DNA of 64,000 nt. It comes from Fibrobacterota bacterium. GTDB lineage: Bacteria > Fibrobacterota > Chitinivibrionia > Chitinivibrionales > Chitinispirillaceae. The stretch spans positions 62,001 to 126,000 of the forward strand of contig JAEZKC010000002.1 in assembly GCA_023436205.1 (NCBI GenBank). Direction: 5' to 3'. Made by a program: the position numbers and the translations under genes. Under the pieces are notes generated by a model. It made no database searches and had not been told where the DNA came from. It saw only the letters and a list, made by a program, of their open reading frames with translations. Positions 17,636-25,968 of this stretch are shown piece by piece (the first letter of the stretch is position 1; each line of letters begins with the position of its first letter).

Positions 17636-17670
17636 GCTCACCCTTCGACCGCAGACTGCTCAGGGTGAGC
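17636..17670. repeat. REP-like palindrome
   Basis: GCTCACCCT (17636-17644) and AGGGTGAGC (17662-17670) form a perfect 9-bp stem. Inside the loop GCAG-A-CTGC forms a second small stem. The core CCCTTCGACC...CTCAGGG resembles a palindromic repeat common in the intergenic DNA of many environmental bacteria. It lies between converging genes and may also terminate transcription. Only one copy was found in this window. Confidence 0.55.
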
Positions 17671-17686
17671 AGCTACGGCGCGCACT

Positions 17687-18181
17687 CTATCCCAGCAGTT
17701 TTTCATACAAATCATAATCGTTGCGGGAAAAGCAACAGAAGACAACTTCGCATTTCGAGCCACTCTCCTCCAGATATTCTCTGCAGGTGCTCACAGCCAG
17801 CGGTGCGGCCAAATGAGAGGGATAACCGTAAACTCCCGTGGAAATGCAAGGAAATGCAATACTTTGACAAATATGCTCATCGGCAAGTTTCAGCGAATTC
17901 CGATAACAGTTCGACAATAGCGCTGCTTCTCCATGCCCCCCACCTCTCCAGACGGGCCCAACGGTATGAATGATGTATTTAGCCTTGAGCCGATACCCTT
18001 TAGTGATTCGTGCTTCTCCCGTGGGACACCCGCCAATTGCACGGCACTCCTCCAGAAGCTTCGGGCCGGCAGCGCGGTGGATGGCTCCGTCAACGCCACC
18101 GCCACCCAGAAGGGAGCTGTTTGCAGCATTGACAATTGCTTCAACCGACAATTGTGTTATATCAGAAAGGATTGCTTTCAT
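17687..18181 (-). CDS. Macro-domain protein (ADP-ribose / O-acetyl-ADP-ribose deacetylase type)
   Basis: A 164-residue single macro domain of the MacroD/YmdB class. The signature stretches are clear: VNAANSSLLGGGGVDGAIH near the N-terminus, then CPTGEARITKGY, and ISTGVYGYP near residue 120. These enzymes hydrolyse O-acetyl-ADP-ribose or remove mono-ADP-ribose from proteins. The start ATG at 18181 has AAGGGG spaced correctly; the in-frame GTG at 18187 would sit on that site. It follows the DHH phosphoesterase with an 11-base gap, so the two are probably co-transcribed. The family is secure; the physiological substrate is not shown. Confidence 0.92.
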   Translation of the reverse strand: MKAILSDITQLSVEAIVNAANSSLLGGGGVDGAIHRAAGPKLLEECRAIGGCPTGEARITKGYRLKAKYIIHTVGPVWRGGGHGEAALLSNCYRNSLKLADEHICQSIAFPCISTGVYGYPSHLAAPLAVSTCREYLEESGSKCEVVFCCFSRNDYDLYEKLLG

Positions 18182-18192
18182 ATTCACCCCTT

Positions 18193-19197
18193 TTAGAAAC
18201 CTAGTCTTCTCAGTAAAGACTCGAATGCGGATTTGGCCAGTATTCCACCTGTGGCTTTTTCGTGGCCGTACCCCATCTCCTCCCCTTCCTGACGAACCGC
18301 CTTGAGCAGATCAAGAAGATTGACATTCGAGGTGGTGCGCATGCTGAAACTCACCTTACCCGGCAGATACCCCCTGTTGGCAGCGATCACCACATACCCC
18401 TCCAGTTTTCCAGCCCAGATCACCGCGATCTGCGGATGAATCTGATGAGGGCTGTTGATATCCAGCAAGGCATATTTTCCACTGAACCTCGGAGCGATTT
18501 TCAAATTCCGGTACAGATCACGGCTCACTTCCTGCTTCAGTTTTTCAAAACCGCTATCACGGGCACGTTTAAGGAATTTTTCAGGAGAATCTGACAGCTG
18601 AAGCATGCGAAAGAGGGTATCGGACTTGAAACTGCTGTGTCGCCTCACTGCATTAATCATGGAAACGGTTTCCTGCACTTTTTTGCGGCCGTACTTGTGA
18701 AGATCATCTTTGAAACGCGGTGGTACTTTGTCAAGTCCGATGTCACCGGCGATTCCTATCAACACATAAAAACCGAAATCCGGGTGCTGTACAATTTTGT
18801 AAACCACATCATAAACCGCTTCGCTGGCAATTCGTTGTGTTTCGTCTTCGTAGGTATTGAAAAACACCTCAACAGCCGGTCTTCCCTGAGGAACATGATG
18901 ATCGATGATTGCAGCCCTGACATTTTCAGGAAACTGTCCGTCTCTGGAACCGGAATCGACCACAATCAATTTATCAGGATCGGCTTTGTTGATATTTTGT
19001 AAAGTGGCGTCGCTGAAAGGATTTTCTCCTCTGCCCAGAGCAAAAGGGGTAAGCAGCTTTACCCCAAGGTACTCCAGAGCAAGATACACCATAACAGCCG
19101 AACTAATCCCGTCGGCATCGGCATGATATACAATTGCGACTCGGTCATGCTGATCACAGGAGCGCAGGAACTGTTCCGCTGCCTGCTCTTCATTCAT
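18193..19197 (-). CDS. DHH-family phosphoesterase
   Basis: A 334-residue protein with the DHH motifs in order: HADADG near residue 25, DSGSRDG near 80 and IIDHHVP near 97. The C-terminal DHHA1-like domain ends in GYGHEKATGG, a variant of the GGHxxAAG substrate loop. Family members are Mn-dependent phosphodiesterases such as RecJ, nanoRNase NrnA and archaeal RecJ-like proteins. The protein is shorter than RecJ and lacks its OB domain, so a nano-RNase or RecJ-like role on short oligonucleotides is more likely. It sits in one direction with the membrane protein upstream (45-base gap) and the macro-domain gene downstream. Confidence 0.85.
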   Translation of the reverse strand: MNEEQAAEQFLRSCDQHDRVAIVYHADADGISSAVMVYLALEYLGVKLLTPFALGRGENPFSDATLQNINKADPDKLIVVDSGSRDGQFPENVRAAIIDHHVPQGRPAVEVFFNTYEDETQRIASEAVYDVVYKIVQHPDFGFYVLIGIAGDIGLDKVPPRFKDDLHKYGRKKVQETVSMINAVRRHSSFKSDTLFRMLQLSDSPEKFLKRARDSGFEKLKQEVSRDLYRNLKIAPRFSGKYALLDINSPHQIHPQIAVIWAGKLEGYVVIAANRGYLPGKVSFSMRTTSNVNLLDLLKAVRQEGEEMGYGHEKATGGILAKSAFESLLRRLGF

Positions 19198-19242
19198 ACT
19201 GCACCCCTCTCTCGAGCACTGCAGATTTATGATTTCAGAGAA

Positions 19243-20580
19243 TCACTGAATGGTATGTTCATCAGCCTCGGAAATATCATCTTGCCCAATTTGAGGCTCT
19301 TCAAGCACTGAAACGTGGTTTTTCAGATTCTGCTCGAAATTATCAAGAAATTCGTTGTCGTAAACCTTTAAAAGTCTGCTGAGCCCATCGAAGAACAACT
19401 CTGATGTACCATCAGCAGACCGTCTGAGCCAGAAAGGAACAAGCGACACATAAACATTTTCATCCAGACCGATACTTAGATGAGAATAATCACTGTCGGT
19501 GGAATCGGGGCAGAAACCCTTTGACAGGAATTCAGCATACTGTGAATTATCCACAAAGTTAAACCGCAGCTTGCCATGCTCCATTCTGTCCAGGTAATCA
19601 CGCTTGGCATTCTGAAAACACTCGGGGTTGGCTTCAAGTTTTTTATATACTGTAAAAAAGCCTCGCGCGAGCGGCTTGAAATAGTGATCATAAAGAGGTT
19701 TTGTTCCATCTCTAAAGGCTGAATCGTGCTCTGCGCGCAGGAATGCATCAACCGCTTTTTTCACAAACTGGGGGTTATAATACCCGAAAGCACGACGATT
19801 TTCAAGGTCGAGTGTGTTTTCCTTGTGGGGACCGGACGCGAATGGATTAAGGTCAAACAGTTTCACCACCTTCTCATAGGGCACAAACGCAAGCAGCGTT
19901 TCAGATAGTTGCAGATACCCACCTACGGGAGTATAGTTCTTGTCTGAAAGATAACTGTCTAGATTACGCCACAGCACCTGCACCAGCTCCTCTTTACAAT
20001 CAATGCTGGAGTCGGCGGTAATCGATGAGTACTTCAGGAGGTTAAGATTATCATCTGTTCGTATACCTGATACATTTCCATCTTTGTCGAACTGTTCCCA
20101 TTTTTCGCGGGTGAAATTGTTAACTATGCGAGTGATTTTGAAAAACCCCCAGTCTTTTTTCACTACAACATACCTGTCACAGCGACCACTGGCCTCCCGA
20201 ATACTTGAAAAGCGAGCCTTGGCATCATCGGGACTACGATAGAGCATTTGAATCTCTTCATACGGGGGATGATTTTTATGATAAATAACCATCAGCGCTC
20301 CATAACCTATCCCGGTTACCAAGCTGATGAGCGGAAGTGCGAATGTGATAAGCTTGAGGAAAAATCGTCGTTTGGAGGTAAATAGGGTAAGCAGAAACAG
20401 TAGGGCGAAGAGTACGAGGAAAAAAGGTCCAGACAACAAAATCGGGAGCTGGAGAAAGTACGGATGAATGCTGATTCGATAGTTCAGCATCGACTGCAAG
20501 ATCAGTGCCACTACCAGAACGGTATGAAGAATAAAAAGTACACCGCTCGTTCCCATAGCCAGCTTAAAAAAACTTCTCAT
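19243..20580 (-). CDS. Membrane protein of unknown function with large soluble C-terminal domain
   Basis: A 445-residue protein with three hydrophobic segments near residues 9-32, 46-67 and 75-97, followed by about 340 soluble residues. I do not recognise a family. The soluble part is charged and mixed alpha/beta (for example YVVVKKDWGFFKITRIVNNF and LSIGLDENVYVSLVPFWLRR). The ATG at 20580 has GGGGAAG six bases upstream. It heads a likely operon with the DHH phosphoesterase and macro-domain genes. Confidence 0.6.
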   Translation of the reverse strand: MRSFFKLAMGTSGVLFILHTVLVVALILQSMLNYRISIHPYFLQLPILLSGPFFLVLFALLFLLTLFTSKRRFFLKLITFALPLISLVTGIGYGALMVIYHKNHPPYEEIQMLYRSPDDAKARFSSIREASGRCDRYVVVKKDWGFFKITRIVNNFTREKWEQFDKDGNVSGIRTDDNLNLLKYSSITADSSIDCKEELVQVLWRNLDSYLSDKNYTPVGGYLQLSETLLAFVPYEKVVKLFDLNPFASGPHKENTLDLENRRAFGYYNPQFVKKAVDAFLRAEHDSAFRDGTKPLYDHYFKPLARGFFTVYKKLEANPECFQNAKRDYLDRMEHGKLRFNFVDNSQYAEFLSKGFCPDSTDSDYSHLSIGLDENVYVSLVPFWLRRSADGTSELFFDGLSRLLKVYDNEFLDNFEQNLKNHVSVLEEPQIGQDDISEADEHTIQ

Positions 20581-20747
20581 CAAGACTTCCCCAATCTTAA
20601 TCGATTCATTTTTAGATTGTAATATAACCGCTTGCTGCTTTCAAAGCATTAAAATCATGCTGTAGTGCATATATTTTAAAGAATAAGTGAATAACCCTAA
20701 AGTCCGGGCTACTGGCATCCATAATAATAAGCTATTTTTATGAGATT

Positions 20748-22286
20748 ATGCGTCAAATTTCCTGTGAAACTATCAGAATCGGTCATCTTGAGAGCAGAAT
20801 TGTAAAAATTCTGCATCTTGCACTGGAATCTTTAAACAGGCCAGCACTGGTGGCGGTCGGAGGCCCTGGAGGCACCGGCAAGTCCAGTTTCTGCAAACGG
20901 CTTTCCAAAATGGTCGAGGGAAGCACCATCCTTACCCTTGATGACTACAAGTATTCCCGGATAAAACGGCAGGCAAGCGGTCTTTTCGGAGCACATCCTG
21001 ATGCTAACGACTGCGCATTAATCCGGGAACACCTTCAGAAATTGCGCCGGGGCATGTTCATTGATAAACCGGTTTATAATCCGGTGAGTGGAGAAATCGA
21101 CAGTACACAGCTCTTCAATCCGACTAAAGTAGTTCTTCTGGATGGAGAGATTTCAACCTATGAACAGTTTTCCGACCTGATCGATTTTTCCATTTTCATC
21201 GACTCAGACTGGAGAACGCAACTTGCAACCAGGATCAGCCGGGATATTGAAGTAAGGCAGTACACTCCCGAAAAAGCGATCCGTACCTTCCTGCAGAGTA
21301 ATCTTGATGAGTTTCCGGCATTCGGAGCCAAAAGTAGAGAGCAGGCTGATTTAGTTCTGTTTTGCCGAAAAGACTACAGCCTGCAGATTAAGGCAGTTAA
21401 TGAACAGTATCTTTCTCTGCTCAAAAGCAGCCATGAGCAAAGCGAGATTTCCGGCCTGATTACAGCAGTTCCCACTCCGTTTACAAGTGATGGGATGGCA
21501 GATACTGAAGCCCTGTTGAGACATCTTGCATTTCTGGATCAGCAGGGGGTAAGTTCCATCCTTATAAACGGTACTACAGGTGAATTCTGGTCACTTAGCC
21601 AGAAAGAGAAGAAAGCACTAATTTCCACGGTGCGGGGCAGCTGGAAGAAAACGCTATGCGTGCAGGTCGGCGATACAGGAATCGGGAGCACACTTGAACT
21701 TCTTGAGCATGCTCAGCAGCAGGGAGCGGATGCAGTTTTCTGTCTTCCACCATTTTACGTTCCGCGACTCGGGGAAGATGATCTGATCAGATACTTTCAA
21801 CAAGTTCGGAATAACTGCCAAGTACCACTGATACTGTACAATCACCCATTTACAAACAATCCTCTCACACCTGGCATCCTCAAGGCAATCGACCACTACG
21901 GTGTTAAAGATTCCGCAGGGGAGCTGCTCCTTGCAAAATCCACGCACAGATATTTTACTGGCAAAGACCGGCTGATTGTGGAATCCTTCCAACAGGGAGG
22001 GCTGGGATTTGTAAGCGGATACAGCAGCTTCTGCCCCGGCCTTTACAATAAACTGGCGGCTCAGCTTAAAGCGGGAGCAACAGATGAGGCACTGAAAACT
22101 GCGGTTACAGTGGAGAGCATTTCAAAGCTGTTCAGTGGCGAGCATCAGATCGGCATGATCAAATTTGCCATTTCCCGAGTGGTACCGCACTACTCTGCAT
22201 TTACCAGACCACCACTGCCTGATATGCCTGGGCAAAACAGAGAGAGAATTGATCTGCTTCTATCTGGAATCCAGCATTGTTCATGA
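20748..22286 (+). CDS. Fused P-loop (uridine kinase-like) kinase and DapA/NAL-type aldolase
   Basis: A 512-residue two-domain protein. Residues 1-225 are a P-loop kinase like uridine kinase/phosphoribulokinase: Walker A GGPGGTGKSS at 38-47, LTLDDYKYS at 62-70 and VVLLDGE at 128-134. Residues 235-512 are a class I aldolase of the DapA/N-acetylneuraminate lyase superfamily with GTTGE at 275-279, Y364 in LYNHP and the Schiff-base lysine K387 in YGVKDSAGE. Both active sites look intact. DapA-like enzymes join or cleave pyruvate and an aldehyde, so a kinase acting on the aldehyde or the product is a logical pairing. I know of no standard enzyme with this fusion. The gene stands alone and ends at a strong terminator. 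Substrates are unknown. Confidence 0.8.
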   Translation: MRQISCETIRIGHLESRIVKILHLALESLNRPALVAVGGPGGTGKSSFCKRLSKMVEGSTILTLDDYKYSRIKRQASGLFGAHPDANDCALIREHLQKLRRGMFIDKPVYNPVSGEIDSTQLFNPTKVVLLDGEISTYEQFSDLIDFSIFIDSDWRTQLATRISRDIEVRQYTPEKAIRTFLQSNLDEFPAFGAKSREQADLVLFCRKDYSLQIKAVNEQYLSLLKSSHEQSEISGLITAVPTPFTSDGMADTEALLRHLAFLDQQGVSSILINGTTGEFWSLSQKEKKALISTVRGSWKKTLCVQVGDTGIGSTLELLEHAQQQGADAVFCLPPFYVPRLGEDDLIRYFQQVRNNCQVPLILYNHPFTNNPLTPGILKAIDHYGVKDSAGELLLAKSTHRYFTGKDRLIVESFQQGGLGFVSGYSSFCPGLYNKLAAQLKAGATDEALKTAVTVESISKLFSGEHQIGMIKFAISRVVPHYSAFTRPPLPDMPGQNRERIDLLLSGIQHCS

Positions 22287-22308
22287 TTTTACCTCTAAAG
22301 CCTGCTCG

Positions 22309-22339
22309 TCGGCAAAGACATTTTGTCATTGCCGATTTT
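22309..22339 (+). terminator. Intrinsic terminator after the kinase-aldolase gene
   Basis: TCGGCAA (22309-22315) pairs with TTGCCGA (22329-22335). An inner GACA/TGTC pair follows one A-A mismatch, and the stem is followed directly by TTTTA. It is a well-formed rho-independent terminator. Confidence 0.8.
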
Positions 22340-22402
22340 AAACCTGTATAGTATCTTAAGGATCTTTTTTTCGGCGGGCACAGGTTTTAGATGGGGAGCA
22401 GT

Positions 22403-23353
22403 ATGGAGCTTGAACAGAGGATCAATTCGATTGCCAAACTCTTAAAAGAGGGTGGTGTTGCGGCCTTTCCAACCGAGACGGTGTATGGGCTTGGGGCAAA
22501 TGCCCTGAATGAAACGGCGGTGGCCCGCATTTTCGAAATAAAGAAGCGTCCGCATTTTGATCCACTCATTCTTCATATTGCAAGTGAAGGATGGCTGGAG
22601 GAACTTGTTACAGAAGTACCATCCGAGGCCCGCATACTGATTCAGAAATTCTGGCCCGGTCCTCTAACCATTGTACTCCCCAAGAAGAAACTGGTACCCG
22701 ACATTGCCACTTCCGGACTTCCCAACGTGGCGATTCGCATGCCGCTGAACAATATAGCCCGGCAGCTCATATCCAGGGCGGGGGTTCCGATCGCTGCTCC
22801 AAGTGCCAACCTTTTTGGTTCAGTGAGCCCCACGACTGCCCAGCATGTAAAGGAGCAACTCGGTGATTCAGTAGATGCCATTCTTGATGGTGGTCCCTGT
22901 TCAGTAGGTATAGAATCAACTATTATCTCCTTTATATCTGAGAAGCCGGTTCTCCTTCGTCCAGGAGGACTGGAGGTGGAGAAAATCGAAGAAGTTATCG
23001 GTAAAGTGGAAATTCCGCCTCATCAGGAGCTGGTCAACCTGTCTCCGGGAAGAAGCGAGAGTCACTATGCACCTCGCACTCCGCTAAAACTTGTAAAGAG
23101 CGTAGATACAATTCCCCAAGCAGGTAGAGTATGTTTGCTTGCATTCGGCGACGTGCCCAAAGATCTTCCGTCCAATATCAATGCGGTGGAGAATCTGTCT
23201 GCAGAAGGTGACATGCGGGAAGCTGCGTGCAATCTGTTTGCTGCCATGCGCAAACTGGACTCCTTAGGCCCCGATTTGATTGCCGCTCTTCCGATTCCTG
23301 TTGAGGGTTTGGGACTCGCCATTAACGACCGACTTGCACGAGCCGCCCATTAA
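22403..23353 (+). CDS. L-threonylcarbamoyladenylate synthase (Sua5 type)
   Basis: Makes threonylcarbamoyl-AMP from threonine, bicarbonate and ATP, the first step of tRNA t6A37 formation. The N-terminal 200 residues are the YrdC/TsaC domain with FPTETVYGLG, KKRPHFDPL and APSANLFGSVSPT. The linker SPGRSESHYAPRTPL and a C-terminal Rossmann-like Sua5 domain follow, giving about 316 residues. I prefer the ATG at 22403, which has GGGGAG upstream; an in-frame ATG at 22391 lacks a site. The tsaE gene for the same pathway is at 40462-40881 in this window, not adjacent. Confidence 0.92.
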   Translation: MELEQRINSIAKLLKEGGVAAFPTETVYGLGANALNETAVARIFEIKKRPHFDPLILHIASEGWLEELVTEVPSEARILIQKFWPGPLTIVLPKKKLVPDIATSGLPNVAIRMPLNNIARQLISRAGVPIAAPSANLFGSVSPTTAQHVKEQLGDSVDAILDGGPCSVGIESTIISFISEKPVLLRPGGLEVEKIEEVIGKVEIPPHQELVNLSPGRSESHYAPRTPLKLVKSVDTIPQAGRVCLLAFGDVPKDLPSNINAVENLSAEGDMREAACNLFAAMRKLDSLGPDLIAALPIPVEGLGLAINDRLARAAH

Positions 23354-23388
23354 TTTTCCTTCTTGATTTTTCACAAAGACATCTGAGT

Positions 23389-23415
23389 GGGCTTCAAAAA
23401 AGGAAGCCCTTTTTA
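23389..23415 (+). terminator. Intrinsic terminator after the Sua5 gene
   Basis: GGGCTTC (23389-23395) pairs with GAAGCCC (23403-23409) across an A-rich loop, followed by six T. This is a classical rho-independent terminator, 35 bases past the stop. Confidence 0.85.
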
Positions 23416-23498
23416 TGCAAAGTCATGCTTGCCAGCCAGGAGTATATAATCCATTTTTTAAAAAAAAAATCTGAATCGACTTCTACAGAGGAGAAGAG

Positions 23499-25085
23499 GT
23501 GAAAGTTCAGAGAGAAAGCTGGGGAAGCAAAATGGGAGTTATCCTGGCAGTGGCCGGGAGCGCGGTAGGACTGGGGAATTTTCTGCGGTTCCCGGTGAAG
23601 GCAGCGACCTATGGCGGTGGAGCTTTCCTGATTCCCTATTTCATTTCTTTTCTCCTGCTAGGGATTCCTCTAGCCTGGATGGAGTGGACGTTGGGAAGAT
23701 ACGGGGGGCGTTATTCACATGGCAGCGCTCCCGGCATTCTAAACGCAGTAGTAAAGAAGCGATGGGCCAAGTACGTGGGGTCCATCGGGATCTTTGCCCC
23801 ACTGGTGGTTTTCTTCTACTATACTTTCATTGAATCCTGGCTTCTGGGCTTCGCATGGTACTCTCTTACCGGTGAACTGATGAATGCTGTACGAAACGAT
23901 TCCATCAGCACCTTTTTTGGCGATTACATTATGCTGCGTACCAGCATTTTCGCCAACATACCTGCAGCACTGTTTTTCTATGCAGTCACTTTTGTTTTGA
24001 ATTTTTCGGTGATCAGTCTGGGCATCCGCAAAGGGATTGAATCTGTAAACAGAGTCGTCATGCCGTTCATATTCGTGTTAGGCACCATTCTGCTCATTCG
24101 GGTATTGAGCCTTCCCGGTATTGAAAAGGGTTTGGGATTTATGTGGAATCCTGATTTCACCAGGCTTGCCGACCCCAGAGTATGGCTTGAGGCATCAGGG
24201 CAGATGTTCTTTACTCTGAGCCTTGGACTTGGTGCGATCCTCACCTATGCATCCTATGTCAAAAAAAATCAGGATGTGGCACTATCGTCTCTTTCTGCAT
24301 GTGCTGCAAATGAATTTACAGAAGTTATTCTGGGCGGAACCATCGTCATACCAATGGCCATCGTTATATTCGGAGCCAGCAACATCGAACAGATTGCCAA
24401 AATGGGAACTTTCGGTCTGGGATTCAATACCATGCCGGTAATCTTCGGGCACATGCCACTCTCGTCATTGTTTCAATTCATCTGGTTTTCCCTGCTGTTC
24501 TTTGCCGGACTGACCTCCTCCATCTCCATAATTCAGCCCACAATCTCCTTTTTCGAAGACGAGCTGGGGTGTAGAAGACGAGGATCGGTGGCCATAGCCG
24601 GCACCACTTCACTTGTAATGGGACTGCTGGCCGTGTTCGGACTTGCCGCAGGAGTTGTAGACGAAATGGATTTCTGGGGCAGTACTTTTTTGATTGTTCT
24701 TTTCGGTACAGTCGAAGCAGTCATCTTCTCCTGGATTTTCGGGACCGACCGAGGCTGGAAAGAGCTGCAGGAAGGAGCTCAGTTTAAAATCCCCGTAGTT
24801 TTCAAATATATAATGAAATTTGTGACACCCACCTATCTCATTTTAATTCTCGTTGCCTGGCTTTTCACTGATGGCTGGAATATGATTACCATGGCCAATG
24901 TTTCTCATGAAGAAGTGGTGGACTTTATGGGATGGAAGGGAAGCAAGATCCATTTCGTCATGTTTCTCAGGGCGGTGCTGGTGCTGCTGCTCATAGGGCT
25001 GAATATGGTGATCTTTTTCGCTTGGAAAAACCGTAAACTTGATTTGAAACTTGTTGAGGAACAGAGGGAGGCAGCGTACAAATGA
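23499..25085 (+). CDS. Neurotransmitter:sodium symporter (NSS) family transporter, MetP-like
   Basis: A 528-residue inner-membrane protein with about twelve transmembrane segments. The N-terminal signature is typical of the SNF/NSS family: WGSKMGVILAVAGSAVGLGN followed by FLRFP and the GGGAF loop of TM1-TM2, which form the sodium and substrate sites. The family imports amino acids with sodium. Start is GTG at 23499 with AGAGGAGAAGAG upstream. Its stop overlaps the start of a 47-residue protein of the MetS type, as in the two-gene MetPS methionine/alanine transporter of Corynebacterium. An amino acid substrate is well supported; which one is not shown. Confidence 0.9.
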   Translation: MKVQRESWGSKMGVILAVAGSAVGLGNFLRFPVKAATYGGGAFLIPYFISFLLLGIPLAWMEWTLGRYGGRYSHGSAPGILNAVVKKRWAKYVGSIGIFAPLVVFFYYTFIESWLLGFAWYSLTGELMNAVRNDSISTFFGDYIMLRTSIFANIPAALFFYAVTFVLNFSVISLGIRKGIESVNRVVMPFIFVLGTILLIRVLSLPGIEKGLGFMWNPDFTRLADPRVWLEASGQMFFTLSLGLGAILTYASYVKKNQDVALSSLSACAANEFTEVILGGTIVIPMAIVIFGASNIEQIAKMGTFGLGFNTMPVIFGHMPLSSLFQFIWFSLLFFAGLTSSISIIQPTISFFEDELGCRRRGSVAIAGTTSLVMGLLAVFGLAAGVVDEMDFWGSTFLIVLFGTVEAVIFSWIFGTDRGWKELQEGAQFKIPVVFKYIMKFVTPTYLILILVAWLFTDGWNMITMANVSHEEVVDFMGWKGSKIHFVMFLRAVLVLLLIGLNMVIFFAWKNRKLDLKLVEEQREAAYK

Positions 25086-25225
25086 GTGGACAAATTACTT
25101 TGGCCGGCTGGATTTTTCTGATTGGAGCCTGGAGTGCAATCCTGCTGCTCAACATCATCTGTTTCGGCCGCATCTTCAGAGAACGCAAAAACAAGATCGC
25201 CGAGCCGAATCAGATAGAGTATTGA
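25082..25225 (+). CDS. MetS-type small subunit of NSS transporter
   Basis: A 47-codon gene whose ATG overlaps the transporter stop by four bases (ATGA), so it is translationally coupled. The protein has one membrane helix (about residues 8-28, LAGWIFLIGAWSAILLLNII) and a basic tail (FRERKNK). Size, topology and position match the MetS small subunits that accompany bacterial NSS transporters and are needed for transport in the known MetPS case. No clear terminator follows. Short genes like this are easily overlooked. Confidence 0.8.
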   Translation: MSGQITLAGWIFLIGAWSAILLLNIICFGRIFRERKNKIAEPNQIEY

Positions 25226-25310
25226 AAACAGACCGAAAAAGGCATTTCCCGGCTGCAGAAACACTGTAGGGGTGCCCCTCAGTCTTATCATACATGCGGA
25301 TCTGCCACTA

Positions 25311-25814
25311 CTAACCTGACTCCCTCCTGGTCTCTGGTTTCTGGCCTCTGATCTCTGCCACCATCTGCTCCTGCGCTATCGGCAACCTATACGGGCGAAC
25401 GGCTCCCAGAAAGCTCTCGATCTGTTCCGCAACCGCCCGTGGTCCCTTGTCCACCGTACACCCCCAGATCACCAAAACCCTCCAGCCCAACTCTTGCAGG
25501 CGAATCTGATTTATCTGATCCCGAGTGACATTGCTTTCAAACTTTTTAACCCAGAATTCGCGATTATTGCCGGGGGTGGTCGCCTGCTTGCATCCTTCAT
25601 GACGATGCCAGAAACAGCCATGAACGAAGATGACCGCCCTGTGTCTGGAGAGCACTATGTCCGGTTTTCCCGGCAGCTTTGATCCATGAAGTCTGAACCG
25701 AAAGCCCATCCGATGCAGGATCGAGCGAACGGTCAGTTCCGGTTTAGTATTTCTGGACTTTATGCGGCTCATATTCCAGGAGCGGCGTTCGGGAGTAAGT
25801 TTATCGCGGGACAT
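25311..25814 (-). CDS. vsr: Very short patch repair (Vsr) endonuclease
   Basis: A 167-residue protein with the Vsr family signature: RSWNMSRIKSRNTKPE at the N-terminus, GKPDIVLSRHRAVIFVHGCFWH with the catalytic Asp and the zinc-binding HGCFWH, and the downstream C..NREFWVKKFE..N..RD block. Vsr nicks beside T in T-G mismatches left by deamination of 5-methylcytosine. It is usually paired with a Dcm-type methyltransferase, but none is adjacent. The last 25 residues (rich in Q, E and R) extend beyond the usual end. The gene is convergent with the transporter operon. Confidence 0.92.
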   Translation of the reverse strand: MSRDKLTPERRSWNMSRIKSRNTKPELTVRSILHRMGFRFRLHGSKLPGKPDIVLSRHRAVIFVHGCFWHRHEGCKQATTPGNNREFWVKKFESNVTRDQINQIRLQELGWRVLVIWGCTVDKGPRAVAEQIESFLGAVRPYRLPIAQEQMVAEIRGQKPETRRESG

Positions 25815-25968
25815 GAGACCAGTTTTCTGAAAAAGTGATTATATTGTAGGAAAATACGAACGAGGACGGGATTTGTGTACCGTTTTTGCAACAAGGATCA
25901 AATCGGCCCTTTGATTTTGCTGTTCACCTGATTATATACTCTGATCTGAAACTTGAAAGGAGTTCTGT

